From Scatophagus argus (lineage: Eukaryota > Chordata > Actinopteri > Scatophagidae), in contig NC_058501.1 of NCBI RefSeq assembly GCF_020382885.2, positions 310,001 through 374,000 of the forward strand: a stretch of 64,000 nucleotides of DNA, written 5' to 3'. Positions 23,747 to 34,647 of this stretch are shown piece by piece. Position numbers and translations under genes: made by a program. The number at the start of each line of letters is the position of its first letter. The first letter of the stretch is position 1. Under the pieces are notes generated by a model. It was not told where the DNA came from. It did not search any database and saw only the letters and a list, made by a program, of their open reading frames with translations.

Positions 23747-24480
23747 GTTATCTGATGTAAAACGTATACGCCGAACTGTTCTTCCTCCTCTACTGAATCA
23801 CTGAAGGGACGCAATTTTAACCCACGTGCAACTTCTTCACAACTACTTCTAGTACCGCTTCGTGTTTTACGACGATGGGTGCATTACCGCCACCAACTGG
23901 TGTGGAGTGAGTAATCAGAAGCCTCTCGCCACAGTGCAATTCTGGACAGACCTCTAGGGTGGAAAAGCTGATATGGACAGAACTTCCTCACGAAGTATGC
24001 GTGAATTTGCTTTGCTCTGAACTCTTTAATTAAGTTGAAATGACAGCAGACAGCTTTCTCTCTTGTGAAGGAGGGTTGCTGGAAACTGGGAGATGCTCTG
24101 AATGGGAGGTCCGTGAGCCGTATATACTTTTTAAAATGTTTTTTTTTTTAAATAATAATAATAATTTTTCATAACCTTAATTTAGATATAAACGTTATAA
24201 GCATACAATTATTTTGAAATAAGAATAAGAAAAGGGGTAAGTATACATTTAGAGTAAAAATTAAAAAGAGGATTTTAAGACTTTCTAGACAGTTATAGTT
24301 TGCGTTGCTTTCTGGTTCAATAGTCCTTCCACTGTTTCAAAACAAATTTTCATCTCAGTTTTGAATTGGTGGCTGTTAGGTTTCCTTTCAGTCCATTTGC
24401 ATTTATGGATGTGAAACTTGTAGGATGAGAAAAAAATTATAACATATATATATATATATAAAGAGAGAGAGAGAGATATA
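23747..24480. other. fbl 5' flank and intergenic DNA
   Basis: The first 100 bases upstream of the start have several CpGs and should hold the 5' UTR and promoter of fbl. No TATA box stands out. Beyond about 24000 the sequence becomes AT-rich, ending in (TA)n and (GA)n runs at 24443-24482. Confidence 0.45.
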
Positions 24481-24633
24481 TAGCTCTATATATCAGAATC
24501 AGAATTGACTTTATTGCCATGTAAGTGAAGAGGTTTCACATTACTTGGAATTTGTCTTAGTGATTGGTGCATACATAAAATGTAAGAACAAGTAACATAT
24601 AATAATAGAATAAAATATAGATAAAATATAGAT

Positions 24634-24987
24634 CCATCCATTTTCTATACCGCTTATCCGTCAGGGTCGCGGGGGAGCTGGAGCCTATCCCAGCTGACTA
24701 CGGGCGAGAGGCGGGGTACACCCTGGACTGGTCGCCAGTCAATCGCAGGGCCAACACACAAAGACAAACAACCACACACTCACACCTAGGGGCAATTTAG
24801 AGTAGCCAATTAACCTAATGTGCATGTTTTTGGTATTGTGGGAGGAAGCCGGAGTACCCGGAGAAAACCCACGCAGGCACAGGGAGAACATGCAAACTCC
24901 ACATAGAAGGGCCCAGACCGGGACTCGAACCTGGAACCCTCTTGCTATGAGGCGGCAGTGCTAACCACTGCACCACCGTGCCGCCCC
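24634..24987 (-). mobile_element. tRNA-derived SINE (family A), full length, 13-bp TSD
   Basis: On the minus strand the head is GGGGCGGCACGGTGGTGCAG, with A box TGGTGCAGTGG and B box GGTTCGAGTCC. The body contains CATGTTCTCCCTGTG and the tail ends GATAAGCGGTATAGAAAATG. The TSD ATAAAATATAGAT flanks it at 24621-24633 and 24988-25000. The tail resembles the 3' end of the RTE LINE at 63340-63735. Confidence 0.93.
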
Positions 24988-26211
24988 ATAAAATATAGAT
25001 ATAAGATAAAATAAAATCGAATAGAATAAAGTAAAACAAAATAAAATAAGTAAAATAAATGTGGTTCTGGAGGTAGTACAAAAGTGAGGTAGTACAGAAT
25101 GGAAGTAGTGAAAGTAAGTGAGGTAAACAGTGTAAATGGTCAGCAGGTGGATCATGACATGAGCATAGATCAGTGTCTGTAATGAAGTTTGGTGTGTGTG
25201 TGGTCTGGGTGTCTGAGACATTCTTCCCCAGCCTCACATACTGTTTCCTGTCTGTCAGGAAGTCAGTGATCCACCAGCAGATGGGGTCAGGCATGTTCAG
25301 CAGGGACAGCTTGTCCTGAGCTGATTGTATTGAAGGGAGAGCTGAAGTCCACAAACAAGATCCTAACATAGGTTTCCAGGGAGTCCAGATGCTGCAGGAT
25401 GAAGAGCAGGGTTAAGTTGACTGCATCGTCTACAGACCTGTTGGCTCTGTAGGCAAACTGCAGGGGGCCCAGGAGGGGGGTTGTGATGGACTTGAGATGG
25501 GACAGAACCAGGCGCTCAGTGCCACAGGTCTGTAGTCATTAAGTCCAGTGATCCTCGGCTTCTTGGGGACTGGAACTATGGTGAAGGATTTGACGGATTT
25601 GACCGTCTGGTCCAGGTGTCTTGTGAGGGTTCAGTTTCCTGAACAGCTTGTTAACATCCTCCTACAGGATAAAGAGGGCTGTGGTGGAGGAGGAGGGGTC
25701 CGAGGTGGACACTGGTGGGGTGTGTTCTGGGGTGTGAGGGGTGTGAATGACCGTGTTGATGGGGTGTGTGGAGGAGTCAGGGCCAGCAGATAGTCCATCA
25801 AAGCGTCAGTAGAACTCGTTCAGACTGTTGGCTAGTCGCAGGTCGTCAGTAGAGTGGGGAGCTTTAGGCTTGTAGTTGGTGATTTGCCTAAGCCCTTTCC
25901 ACACAGAGGCCGAGTCATTAGCTGAGAATTGCTGTTGAAGTTTCTCAGAGTACAGTGATTTAGCACTTCTCACCTCCTTGCTAAACCTGTACTTGGCCTC
26001 TTTGTAGTTTGTAGTTTGAGTTTAGCTGTGAACCAGGGTTTGTCATTGTTATAACTTACCCTGGTGCATGTTGGCACAATACTGTCCTTACAGTACTGGA
26101 TATATGAGGTCACAGTGTCTGTATACTCATCAAGACTATCTGTAGCAGCCCTGAACACATCCCAGTCCACTGAATCCAAACAGAAATGAAGCTCTTCCAC
26201 AGCCTGGCTGG

Positions 26212-26616
26212 TGTTGAAGCACAGTTGCTTCCCCGAGTAGGTTGATGTGAGAGAGTTAAAACAGAGTCGTTGAATAGCCTTAAAACAGAGTTATTTATTT
26301 AGAAACAAAGATCTTTGGAGATCCCACCACAGAGTACAAGTCTGTTTCAGCCAAACGGCAAGTGGGATCTAAAGCACTCAAGGAACTACAGCACCTTTCC
26401 ACTCAAGCCAGAGGGGAGGGGTGGTGTATCAGTGTCCTCACCTGTCGGTCAGAGTGACTTGAGATATGGTGTCCTTCTCCTACTATGCATGATGCCTCTA
26501 TCTCCCTCAGAGTGTGCAGTACTGAGACAAACAACCAGTTCTACATGATTATAACATTATGAATTATACCAAAGCACATAACAGAATAAGGCACAGTAAA
26601 TATTTATTAATTCACA
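26212..26616 (-). mobile_element. Solo LTR with 4-bp TSD
   Basis: On the minus strand it starts TGTGAATTAAT and ends TTCAACA (TG...CA). It is flanked by CTGG on the plus strand at 26208-26211 and 26617-26620. Removing it restores the LINE linker frame (WTS joined to QAVEEL). An AATAAA lies in the last 100 bases on the minus strand. The LTR class is not set; 4-bp TSDs fit Gypsy-type or retroviral LTRs. Confidence 0.8.
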
Positions 26617-28257
26617 CTGGTCCACTTTTTAGATGTGCTCACCACAGGTTTGGCGAGCTTCAGCCTCTGTCTGTATGTGGGAATCAGGTGGACCATGACG
26701 TGGTCAGATAGACCCAGAGCGGCGCGGGGCACTGCACGATATGCTCAGATTTTCTTTATTAAAGTCGCCGAGGACAATAACCAAGGAGGCCGGATATGCA
26801 CTCGACAATCAACAAATTTCCCAACGCTGTCACTCAGGACCAGGGGTCAGCACCTGATCCGCGAGTACACGCTGAGCCTCGTGCACGTCCGCACTCGGCG
26901 GAATGTAAACAGCGCCCCAATATGAAGCAAACTCACGGGAGAGTAAAAAGGCTTACAATCAGTAGCGGTTTCTCATATGGGCGAATTGGGCGGCCGCCCA
27001 GGGCGGCACTTTGCTGGGGGCGGCATGTGAGGACCTCGGCCCCGCCCACCCAAAAAAAAAAAAAAGATAAAAAATACTAAAATAATTAATTAATAATTGG
27101 CGCCTCCTGGTGTTGTAATTACGCCCCCCGAGAGCGCCGCTGCAGTTACTGCAACTCTGCAAGAGGGGGGTGGAGGTGGAGGTGGGGTCACTCACCGAGG
27201 TCAAACCACTGGATTAAGGAGGAGGGGGAACGGGGATCCTCCTAATTGTTTCACAGTTATGGAATCAAAAAGCACTCAAAGTAAATTTCATTCATAACAC
27301 TAGGTAGTTGCCTACTGTAGGCCTATTTCAAATTCCATACACTCTTGGTTTTCGTCTGTGGGTTGTGCGAAGGCCAATAATACAATCTGTACACCACCAA
27401 TGTATTGGTTTAGTCTTGACCCCTGCTGTCCGTCACGTCAGAGGGCATTGGCATTAGCGTAACCTGTTGATTCCCGAGATGACTCTGATTCAGGTAATGA
27501 ACATATTGGATAGAAAAAGGCCAAAGCTATCGGGTGCTTACTTCAGAAAGAAAAGGAAAGAAGAAGAGGAGAAACGGTCCGCAGACAAAGGCATGTAGCT
27601 GATGTTCCCTCTGTAGCGTAAGACTGTAATTACGTTATGAAAAGGGGCTAACGTTAACTGTTTAGCGGTCATTAGCTTGTTTGCTGTTTTGTGTGCTGGT
27701 TATAGTTTACCTGAACATTATCTGAGTTAACATACATACATACCAATAACTGTGTCTACACTTAAGCTATCAGCACCTTTGCTGTCATTGCTTTGTTACC
27801 ATTTGGTTATCGCTGGGTACTGTATTTGGCCGTCGAGATTTTCCGTGCAGTAAGCTAGCCTTAAAAAGACGGACGTTGCCCACATTTCGCCCATTATTTT
27901 CTGTCTCAGTATAATGTTAACAGAATTTGGGCAATGTAGCATTTCTCCTAGGTTAATAGCATGTAATAAGTGTAATAACATTAAGAGATAGCTAATGTAT
28001 TTAAGTGTGCCGTTCATGCATGTTTACATTGATACACTTTTCCAGCAACACTGCTAAAATATTTTGGAGCGCCTCCTGCCTAGGATGAGTCTCCAGCAAC
28101 AGAGGCCTCATCTGGAGCAGAGGATCAGGAGATCCCATCCACCTCTACGGCTGTTATGGCTTCTATGGCATCTCCTGCCATGTCTCAGGAAGGCCATGAG
28201 GAGTTTGCTGCTGCTTCTCCTCAGCAGGAGCCTATAGGTGGATGGTATTTTGCTGTC

Positions 28258-28258
<1 letters not shown>

Positions 28259-28331
<73 letters not shown>
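28259..28331. repeat. (GT)n(GA)n compound microsatellite
   Basis: About 14 GT units run directly into about 20 GA units, inside the hAT element. Confidence 0.95.
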
Positions 28332-28334
<3 letters not shown>

Positions 28335-28902
28335 AGAAGTAGCAGTGTGATTTATCTGTGAATTTTACCTGCCTGTACACATTTTTTTCCTGTTAGTTGT
28401 GATTAATCCAGTTTTGCTATTTCTTAAAATCATGTTTTGTTCCACTGCTGTGTGCTTTGAATAATGTGCCAAATCAAATGTGCTGTTCTACAGAAATACC
28501 TGAACTCCCACAAAGTTCAACTGCCACTGGGGAAGAGCCTCTTTCAATAGACCCTGCAGACTGGCCATCACCTCTGACAGAGGACCGAGTTGGTACACAG
28601 AGGGCCAAGTTAGGTGGCATCAGATTTCTTTTTTCCTAAGAATGAGAGTGATGGGAGATGTTGTCACCAGAAGGGTCAGGTTTTAGTTCTGTATGTGTGA
28701 AGTATTTGTGTATTTTGACTTGTATTTTTATTGTTACTGCACATTTTCACTTTTTTAATTTTATTATTATTTTTTTACAAGCGTTCTCTATTGCAATATT
28801 TAAATGTTTTATTTACCTATTTTTTAGTAGCAGGGACATAAAGAATTTCACTGCTGTGTGCGTCGTGCTTTTCTATGCTTGTGATAAGAAATGTGTATTT
28901 TC

Positions 28903-28965
28903 TTTCAATTCAATTCAATTCAACTTTATTTATAAAGCACTTTAAAAACAATATATATCTTGCAT
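28903..28965 (-). mobile_element. LINE 3'-tail fragment in the hAT element
   Basis: On the minus strand this reads AAAGTGCTTTATAAATAAAG then (TTGAA)n, the usual tail of a fish L2-type LINE. Only the tail is present. Confidence 0.6.
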
Positions 28966-29095
28966 ATATTTATGGTTGTGCACTTTAAATTGGTTGTTTA
29001 ATGTTTAGTTTGTTTTATTGTATTTCTATCTTAAAATTTATACATATACTTTTTACCCAATGTTCTCTTTGGGTTGGTGGGGGCGTGAGCCAGTG

Positions 29096-29113
29096 CCGGG
29101 GGGGGGGGGGGGG
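29096..29113. repeat. Poly-G tract
   Basis: A run of G bases within a GC-rich hAT end. It could form a quadruplex and is also a site of assembly uncertainty. Confidence 0.8.
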
Positions 29114-29683
29114 CCGTGTTGGGGGGCGCACCACAGGGGCTGTTCGCCCAGGGTGCCATTCAGGCTCGGACCGCCACTGCTTACAATGTATGAATAAGTA
29201 CTCCAGAACAGGAGAACAGTGCTGGGAAATCACAGTCACATCGATACACCACCCACTGTTAATATAAAAACAGACACCTCCACCTTTAGTTTTGCCGGAA
29301 TTTCCTTGTGACGATCCGCTCGGAGAAGTTGGAATCCCTCCAGCTGCTGCGCGCAGTCCGGTATCTGTCCACAAAGCCACGTCTCCGTGAAGCACAAAAT
29401 ACAAGATGACGAAAAGTCCCTGTTATTTCTCATCAGCAGTGCCAGGTCATCCATTTTGTTGCAGAGTGAGCGTGCGTTAGAGAGAAAGATCCCAGGTAAC
29501 GGTGTGCGCGTTCCGCGTCTGCGGAGGCTCCTCACGTACTTTGACGAAAGTACGGAGTAAATCCGCAGCAGATGCTAAAAAAAACTGGAGATAAGTCAAC
29601 GGGTGTGGAATATCTGATGCTCATGAGCTCTTCTCTGGTGTAAGAGCATGCAGACACACAATATTTGCACAAAAACAGACAAT

Positions 29684-29691
<8 letters not shown>

Positions 29692-29729
<38 letters not shown>
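29692..29729. repeat. (TA)n microsatellite
   Basis: Uninterrupted TA dinucleotides at the 5' boundary of the minus-strand LINE. Confidence 0.95.
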
Positions 29730-29732
<3 letters not shown>

Positions 29733-29899
29733 ATCTCTGTCTACATTCTTGCATTCATAATGAAAAATAAAAAATATATGTTGGTTGATCTTAATTCCAC
29801 ACAATATATTAAACAGACGTTCCAGAAGAATTTCACATAAATACATCCTTAAAATAAATGTACAGTTATTTCTGTGCCAGTATTACAGGATACACAGAA

Positions 29900-30085
29900 T
29901 TCAGAAAGATCTTTTCTATGTTTTGTGAGAAAGTGATCTCTAACTTTATTGATGACCAAATATTTGTTGCAGTAAGTCCAGCAGACCGGCCAGGGTGTCC
30001 ATGCTGACCCGTGTCCACTGCCAAAAGTGCCTACAATGGGCACATGAGTATCAGAATTGGAACACAGAGCAATGGAAATAGGTGG
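29900..30085 (+). pseudogene. Tc1-like transposase fragment
   Basis: The plus-strand frame gives SRPARVSMLTRVHCQKCLQW then AHEYQNWNTEQWK followed by a stop and VAWS. This is the region between the DNA-binding part and the first catalytic aspartate of Tc1-family transposases (normally followed by WSDESRF). Only about 60 codons remain. No inverted repeats are visible. Confidence 0.8.
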
Positions 30086-31019
30086 CCTGGTCACACTACT
30101 GGTTTTTAAATTTTTTAAAAAAATATTTGTGAGTGTGTTTAATATGAGTGGCAGCAAATAAGTGAGATTTTAATATGTCCAAGACCATTATGATATGATG
30201 TTTAAAATAGAAATATTCACATCATTAGGTTGAGGTTGTGGGTGTGAGGTTGCAGTTATTAGGGCCTCCTGAGAGGCTCTTCTGGAGGTAGTCCTGCCCT
30301 TTTCTGACTAAAATGAAGAAGCATAATATTTGAAAAGTAATATGGTTGATAATAGAATATTTACATTTATGAATGCTAATAGCTTTATGATAATACACCT
30401 ACTCTTTGGAGATGAATCGGGAAGCTGAAGATGGATGGAATAACACCATCTCTGAGTCTGACAATCTGACCTGTCCTATCAAAATCTCCCTGCTTAAAAT
30501 GTTCACTGCAAAGCACGGATGAATCACTTGCAGTGAATCTTTCCCTCCTCAAAGCCACTTCCCACTTCTTCCTAATATCTTTGTCTTTGGGAACCCTTCA
30601 AAATGAAAACGGGAAATTTGAGACAAACATTTTACAAAGGAAGTCAAGCCTATTTTCTACCTTCTTCTTCCTGTTTTTCTATAGACAATCTTCCTATTTC
30701 CTATTTACTTCTTATTCCTATTTTCTCCCTTCAAATGTCTTAGAACCTTTCTTCAACAACATTCCTATTTTGATGTTGATAATGAACCAAAGCTGCTGAA
30801 ATTGTGAGTAAGCTAGTTTGCAAACTATTGTACAGTCAGATGTTCTGTTGTCTGATTTTTCTGGTGGGCATAAATACAGTACAGTAATATTCTATTCACA
30901 AAGTAAAACCAATAATAATGTTCAGTCTTACTTGTGAAAAGTAATCCCCCAAGTTTTTAATAGTCCGCCGATTTGGACAGCAATATGCTGCACAGTGCTG
31001 TTTTGGCAGTTTATGGTAG
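30086..31019. other. Unassigned intergenic DNA
   Basis: Nothing recognisable. There are pyrimidine-rich stretches near 30640-30740, and the longest plus frame (30533-30799) has low-complexity, hydrophobic composition without a family match. Confidence 0.4.
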
Positions 31020-31275
31020 AATGACCGGTTCAAGATGGCAGCCGCATTTCTCTTGCCCCAGCAGCCAATGCGGCGTTTACTCTTTATTATGTCTATGGAT
31101 ACGAGTACTCCTGTTGTTCTTGCTCTGAGATTCTCCCCTTATTTTCCAGATTCATGTTACCGTGGTCACAGACCCATAACATGTGGCCATTGGTCCAGAA
31201 GGCACAAAATGAAGGAAAGCGTGCCTACTTTATAGGAACACAAGCCCTTATTAATGGATATAACAGAATGAAGAA
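31020..31275 (+). mobile_element. Possible 5' end of a LINE
   Basis: The segment begins with an AAGATGGCAGCCGC motif, typical of LINE 5' ends, and encodes a leader with FSPYFPDSCYRGHRPITCGH, like leaders of fish L2-type first ORFs. It ends without an RT region. The assignment rests on memory of such leaders and is uncertain. Confidence 0.4.
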
Positions 31276-31325
31276 CTTGCTCTCCTAATAAGATCTTGTA
31301 TGAAGCTGTTTTGCATTTTGTCACA

Positions 31326-31436
31326 TTAATCACTCCGCCACACCCAAATTTTTCCTGGCCGTCCGGTGGGGGAATTGAGCTGGTGACTCTCCGATCACAA
31401 GCCGCTTCTCCAACCTCTAGGCCACGGCTGGCCCCA
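31326..31436 (-). mobile_element. tRNA-derived SINE (family C), head only
   Basis: On the minus strand it carries GTGGCCTAGAGGTTGGAGAA and the B-box region CTCAATTCCCCCACCGGACG, matching the copies at 21901 and 41129. The variable tail is missing. Confidence 0.75.
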
Positions 31437-32639
31437 AAAACTCTCAGTCTAGAGAGTTTTTGTTTCTTAGTTTAGTGTAGGTGTTTCCTCTTTGAAAAGT
31501 GATGTTTAGTTTGTACTTTTTGAATAAAGACTTTATTTTACAACTTTGAGAGTCGTGTGTTTGGGTTCTGGTCCATAGTTCAGTCGTAACATCTTTTTTT
31601 TTTTTTTACAGTTTCAAATTGTATAATGTTTCAGATCTTTTTTTCACTTTCAGATCTTTTTTTTTTTTTTTTTTTCATTGTCTTTGTTCATTGTCCCACA
31701 AATACTGTTCATACATGGTTGTTAATGTTGTTGTTCTTTGTATTAATTCTAAGTTTCAAGCAGGGTACAGTTACTTTTGTTGAAAAAGATATTTTTCTGA
31801 CCCAAGTAAAGTGGTATCCACTGTTAATGAAACTTATCCCGGTTGAACGCATACTAGATTGTGCTACTATTAAAACATGTTGAAGGTAGTAAAGGTCATT
31901 TCCTATTATATATCTCTTATGTTGCCATATTCTAAACCAGTTACAGTATCTTCTAAATAATCATTTGTACTCTAACAGCCTGAACCTGGTATTAATAGTC
32001 TGGGTTTCTGCTAACACACATACCCCTTCCAGTCCTCTATCGAGATGTCTGTTGAAAGATCATTTTTCCATGCAGAAAGATAGGGAAAAGATAAAGAGAA
32101 TTTTCTTTAGAGCCTGCAAGCAGGATGCTAGTGTGCAGTATGCTTGATAATTCTATACAACTTTATTATGTAAATGGTTTATTGCAGGACCCTCAATAGA
32201 GGACAATGGGGGCTCCAAGGTTGTACCAGTCCAGTGTGTTTATAAAACTTCTTATTTGTAGATACTTAAAAAAATATTTCCTGTTCCTGAATGTTGTTCA
32301 CTCATTGTTCAAAATACATTAAAGTACCCTTATTGTATAGGTCTTTTGTCTTAATTAATCCTCTATATGACCAGAGTTTAAATCCCATGTCACTTGTTTA
32401 AAGTTATTATTACTCCAAATTGGAGAAAAACAAGAAAACTTACAGGATTCATTCAAGAAGGCACCAGACTAATATAGTATTTCTAAGGAAAGGATTTTGA
32501 GTGTATTTCACAAGTATATGAGTTTGTGCCGACAAGATGTAGTTGTTATGTTGTTATATAACTATATAACTATATATAACTTTACAATTTACAATTTTAG
32601 TTACCAAACTCCCCTCCTATGGAATCATCTTCCAGCTTA
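31437..32639. other. Unassigned intergenic DNA
   Basis: Around 31440-31600 there is an AATAAAGACTTT followed by GAGAGTCGTG-type sequence, which resembles the polyadenylation end of an LTR, but no terminal pair or TSD is visible. T-runs lie at 31590-31672. Nothing else is recognised. Confidence 0.35.
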
Positions 32640-32940
32640 GGTCCGGGAGGCAGAAACCTTCTACTCAAGAGTAGACTTGAAACCTTCCTTTTTGATAAAG
32701 CTTAAAGTTAGGCTTTAGCCGTTCCCTAATTATGCTGCTATAGGCTTAGACTGCCAGGGATCTCCCATGATGCACTGAACCTCTAATATTGTTATTGTAA
32801 ATACTGTCATTCCAGTGCTCGCTATTGTTATGCATCTCTGTCTATGTACCCCCCACTCTCTCTCTCTCTCTCTCACTCTTTTTCTCTCACAATCCAACTG
32901 GTCAAGGGAGATGGCCGTCCACATTCATGTTCATAGCTTG
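32640..32940 (+). mobile_element. LINE 3' end with (CT)n run
   Basis: The start encodes the decayed LINE RT C-terminus (an R-E-A-E-T segment and a TFLFDKA segment followed by stop, across a frameshift). A 3' UTR follows with TGCTGCTATAGGCTTAGACT and a CT microsatellite at 32859-32881. It is the same type as the LINE read on the minus strand at 44691-46560. Confidence 0.65.
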
Positions 32941-33429
32941 TATTACAAACCAGTTAAAATTTTATGAATTGTGTCAGTGTGTGTGTTGAGCATTTTGGAT
33001 TAATTCTTTTGCCAAACAAATTTCTGCTGTTGTGAGACTGACAGTACTAAACCCTAAGACAAAGACAGGCTCCAAATACTCATAAATGAGAAGCTGAGAC
33101 TAGAGAATGTTCTGCATTTTGCTTGAAAAATCCTGGGAATATCATAATTTGAGACTTTGGGCTTCTCCAGACAGGGGATATGCGGAACCAAATATCCTAC
33201 GGTTAAGACAGTGAATACAGTGCATCCAGAAAGTATTCACACCACTTCACTTTTTGCACATTTTATTATGTTACAGTCTCATTCCAAAATGGATTCAATT
33301 TTTCCTCAAAATTCTACACAAAATACCCCATAATGACAAAGTGAAACAAATTTGCCTGAATATTTTTGCAAATTTATTAAAAATAAATATATATATATAT
33401 AACATGTACATACATATTCACACCCTGTG

Positions 33430-34368
33430 ATAAACACTTTGTTGAAACCCCTTTGGCAGCAATTATAGCCTCAAGTCTTTTTGAATATCTTCCTATATGT
33501 TCTCCCACTCTTCATTGCAGAACCTCTCAAGCTCCATCAGGTTGGATGAGGGGTGTTGGTGCATAGCCATTTTTAGATATCTCCAGAGATGGCTGCATGC
33601 TTAGGGTCATTGTCCTGTTGGAAGATAAACCAGGTTGTCAGCAACAATGTTTCTGTATATTGCTGCAGCCATCTTTCCCTCAACCCTTACTAGTATCCCA
33701 GTTCCTGCTGCCCTAAAACACCCCCACAGCATGATGCTATTACCACCATGCTTCATAGTAGGAATGGTATTGGCCAGGTGATGAGCAGTGCCTGGTTTCC
33801 TCCAGCCAAAACTCTTTGTCATTCATACCAAAGAGTTCAATCTTTGTTTCATCAGACCAGAAAATTTTGTTTCTTGTGGTCTGAGAGTCCTTCAGGTGCC
33901 GTTTGGCAAACTCCAGATGGGCTTTCATATGTATTTTACTGAGGAGTGGCTTCCATCTGGCCACTCTACCATACAGGCCTGATTGGTGGAGTATTGCAGA
34001 AATGGTTGTCCTTCTTGAAGGTTCTCTCCTCTCCACAGAGCAATGCTGGAGCATTTAAGAATTTCCCTTCAGGGATAAATAAAGGAATTCTGATTCTGAT
34101 GATTCTGAGCTCTGTCAGGGTGGCCATTGGGTTGTTGGTCACCTCCCTGACTAAGTCCCTTCTACCCTAGTAGAACTCTACTCTAGTTCAGGTGGACGAC
34201 CAGCTCTAGGAAGTTCCTGGTGGTTCCAAACCTCTTCCACTTACAGATTATGGCTGCTGTGCTCTTTGGGACCTTCAGTGCGGCAGAAATCTTTCTGTAC
34301 CCTTCCCCAGATGTGTGCCTCGACACAATTCTGTCTCGGAGGTCTACAGACAATTCATTTGACTTCAT
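33430..34368 (-). pseudogene. Tc1-like transposase pseudogene
   Basis: Minus-strand pieces appear in order. First is the N-terminal helix-turn-helix part (LSVDLRDRIVSRHTSGEGYR, 34368 downwards), then the second DNA-binding part (RRTTISAILHQSGLYGRVA) and the first catalytic aspartate in WSDETKIELFG (about 33840). GGNSIMLWGCF follows, then a C-terminal HLWRYLKMAM segment at about 33590 and a tail IIAAKGVSTK. Frameshifts separate these, the insertion at 34053 breaks the second block, and the segment with the second catalytic aspartate (QDND type) is deleted. Confidence 0.9.
34053..34106 (+). mobile_element. 54-bp LINE tail nested in the Tc1 element
   Basis: The sequence GAATTTCCCTTCAGGGATAA, then ATAAAGGAATTCTGATTCTG, is a LINE 3' terminus. 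GAGC occurs at 34049-34052 and again at 34107-34110, and removing one GAGC plus the insert restores the transposase sequence. It is an extremely 5'-truncated insertion. Confidence 0.75.
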
Positions 34369-34647
34369 GGCTTGGCTTGTGCACAGGTGGACTCAACTCA
34401 GGTTGTAGAAACCCCTGAAAGATGATCAATAGAAACAGGATGCACCTGAGCAAAGGGTGTGAATACTTTTGTACATGTTACATTTTCTGTTTTTCATTTA
34501 CAAAAATTTCAAGTATACCGTACTCATATGAGGTATTTTGTGTAGAATTTTGAGGGAGAAATTTAATTTAATTCATTTTGGAATGAGACTAAAATAACAA
34601 AATGTGAAAAAAGCGAAACGGTGTTAATCCTTTCCGAATACACTGTA

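Larger units (their letters stand above)
26960..29179 (+). mobile_element. hAT transposon, internally deleted, 8-bp TSD
   Basis: A perfect 8-bp TSD CTTACAAT lies at 26952-26959 and 29180-29187. Ends are CAGTAGCGGT at the left and CAGTGGCGGT on the reverse strand at the right. The body keeps decayed plus-strand pieces like the N-terminus of hAT/ZMYM1-type transposases: RKRPKLSGAYFRKKRKEEEE near 27512-27570, an acidic S/P-rich part at 28088-28250, and DPADWPSPLTEDRV near 28550 followed by a frameshift. The catalytic domain is missing, so it would need a transposase in trans. Removing it rejoins the LINE endonuclease. Confidence 0.88.
24481..29690 (-). mobile_element. LINE interrupted by three later insertions
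   Basis: On the minus strand the order is 5' ORF and endonuclease (about 29690-29180 continuing at 26959-26640), linker (VEELHFCLDSVDWDVFRAA, 26207-25970), RT (VPVPKKPRITGLNDYRPVA near 25560, ICWWITDFLTDRKQYVRLG near 25220) and a 3' tail at about 24481. Frameshifts and a missing RT centre make it non-functional. The endonuclease part has LPGIFLSNARSLCNKMDDL and CFTETWL. Three elements interrupt it: a SINE (24634-24987), a solo LTR (26212-26616) and a hAT element (26960-29179). The host sequence resumes on each side. Confidence 0.87.
33218..34645 (-). mobile_element. Tc1-like transposon, full length but decayed
   Basis: Flanked by TA at 33216-33217 and 34646-34647. Terminal inverted repeats of roughly 200 bp occupy about 33218-33427 and 34452-34645. 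They start CAGTGCATCC at the left and CAGTGTATTC on the reverse strand at the right, and share CTCATTCCAAAATG and AAAATTCTACACAAAATACC. The transposase lies on the minus strand. A short LINE tail is nested at 34053-34106. Indels and the loss of part of the catalytic domain make it inactive. Confidence 0.93.

Noticed and set aside
24925-24987. tRNA gene on the minus strand
   Set aside because: It is the head of SINE family A with a 13-bp TSD around the whole element.
24815-25369. 184-codon minus-strand ORF
   Set aside because: It runs through LINE RT remnant, simple AT-rich sequence and a SINE, so it is a chance fusion of repeats.
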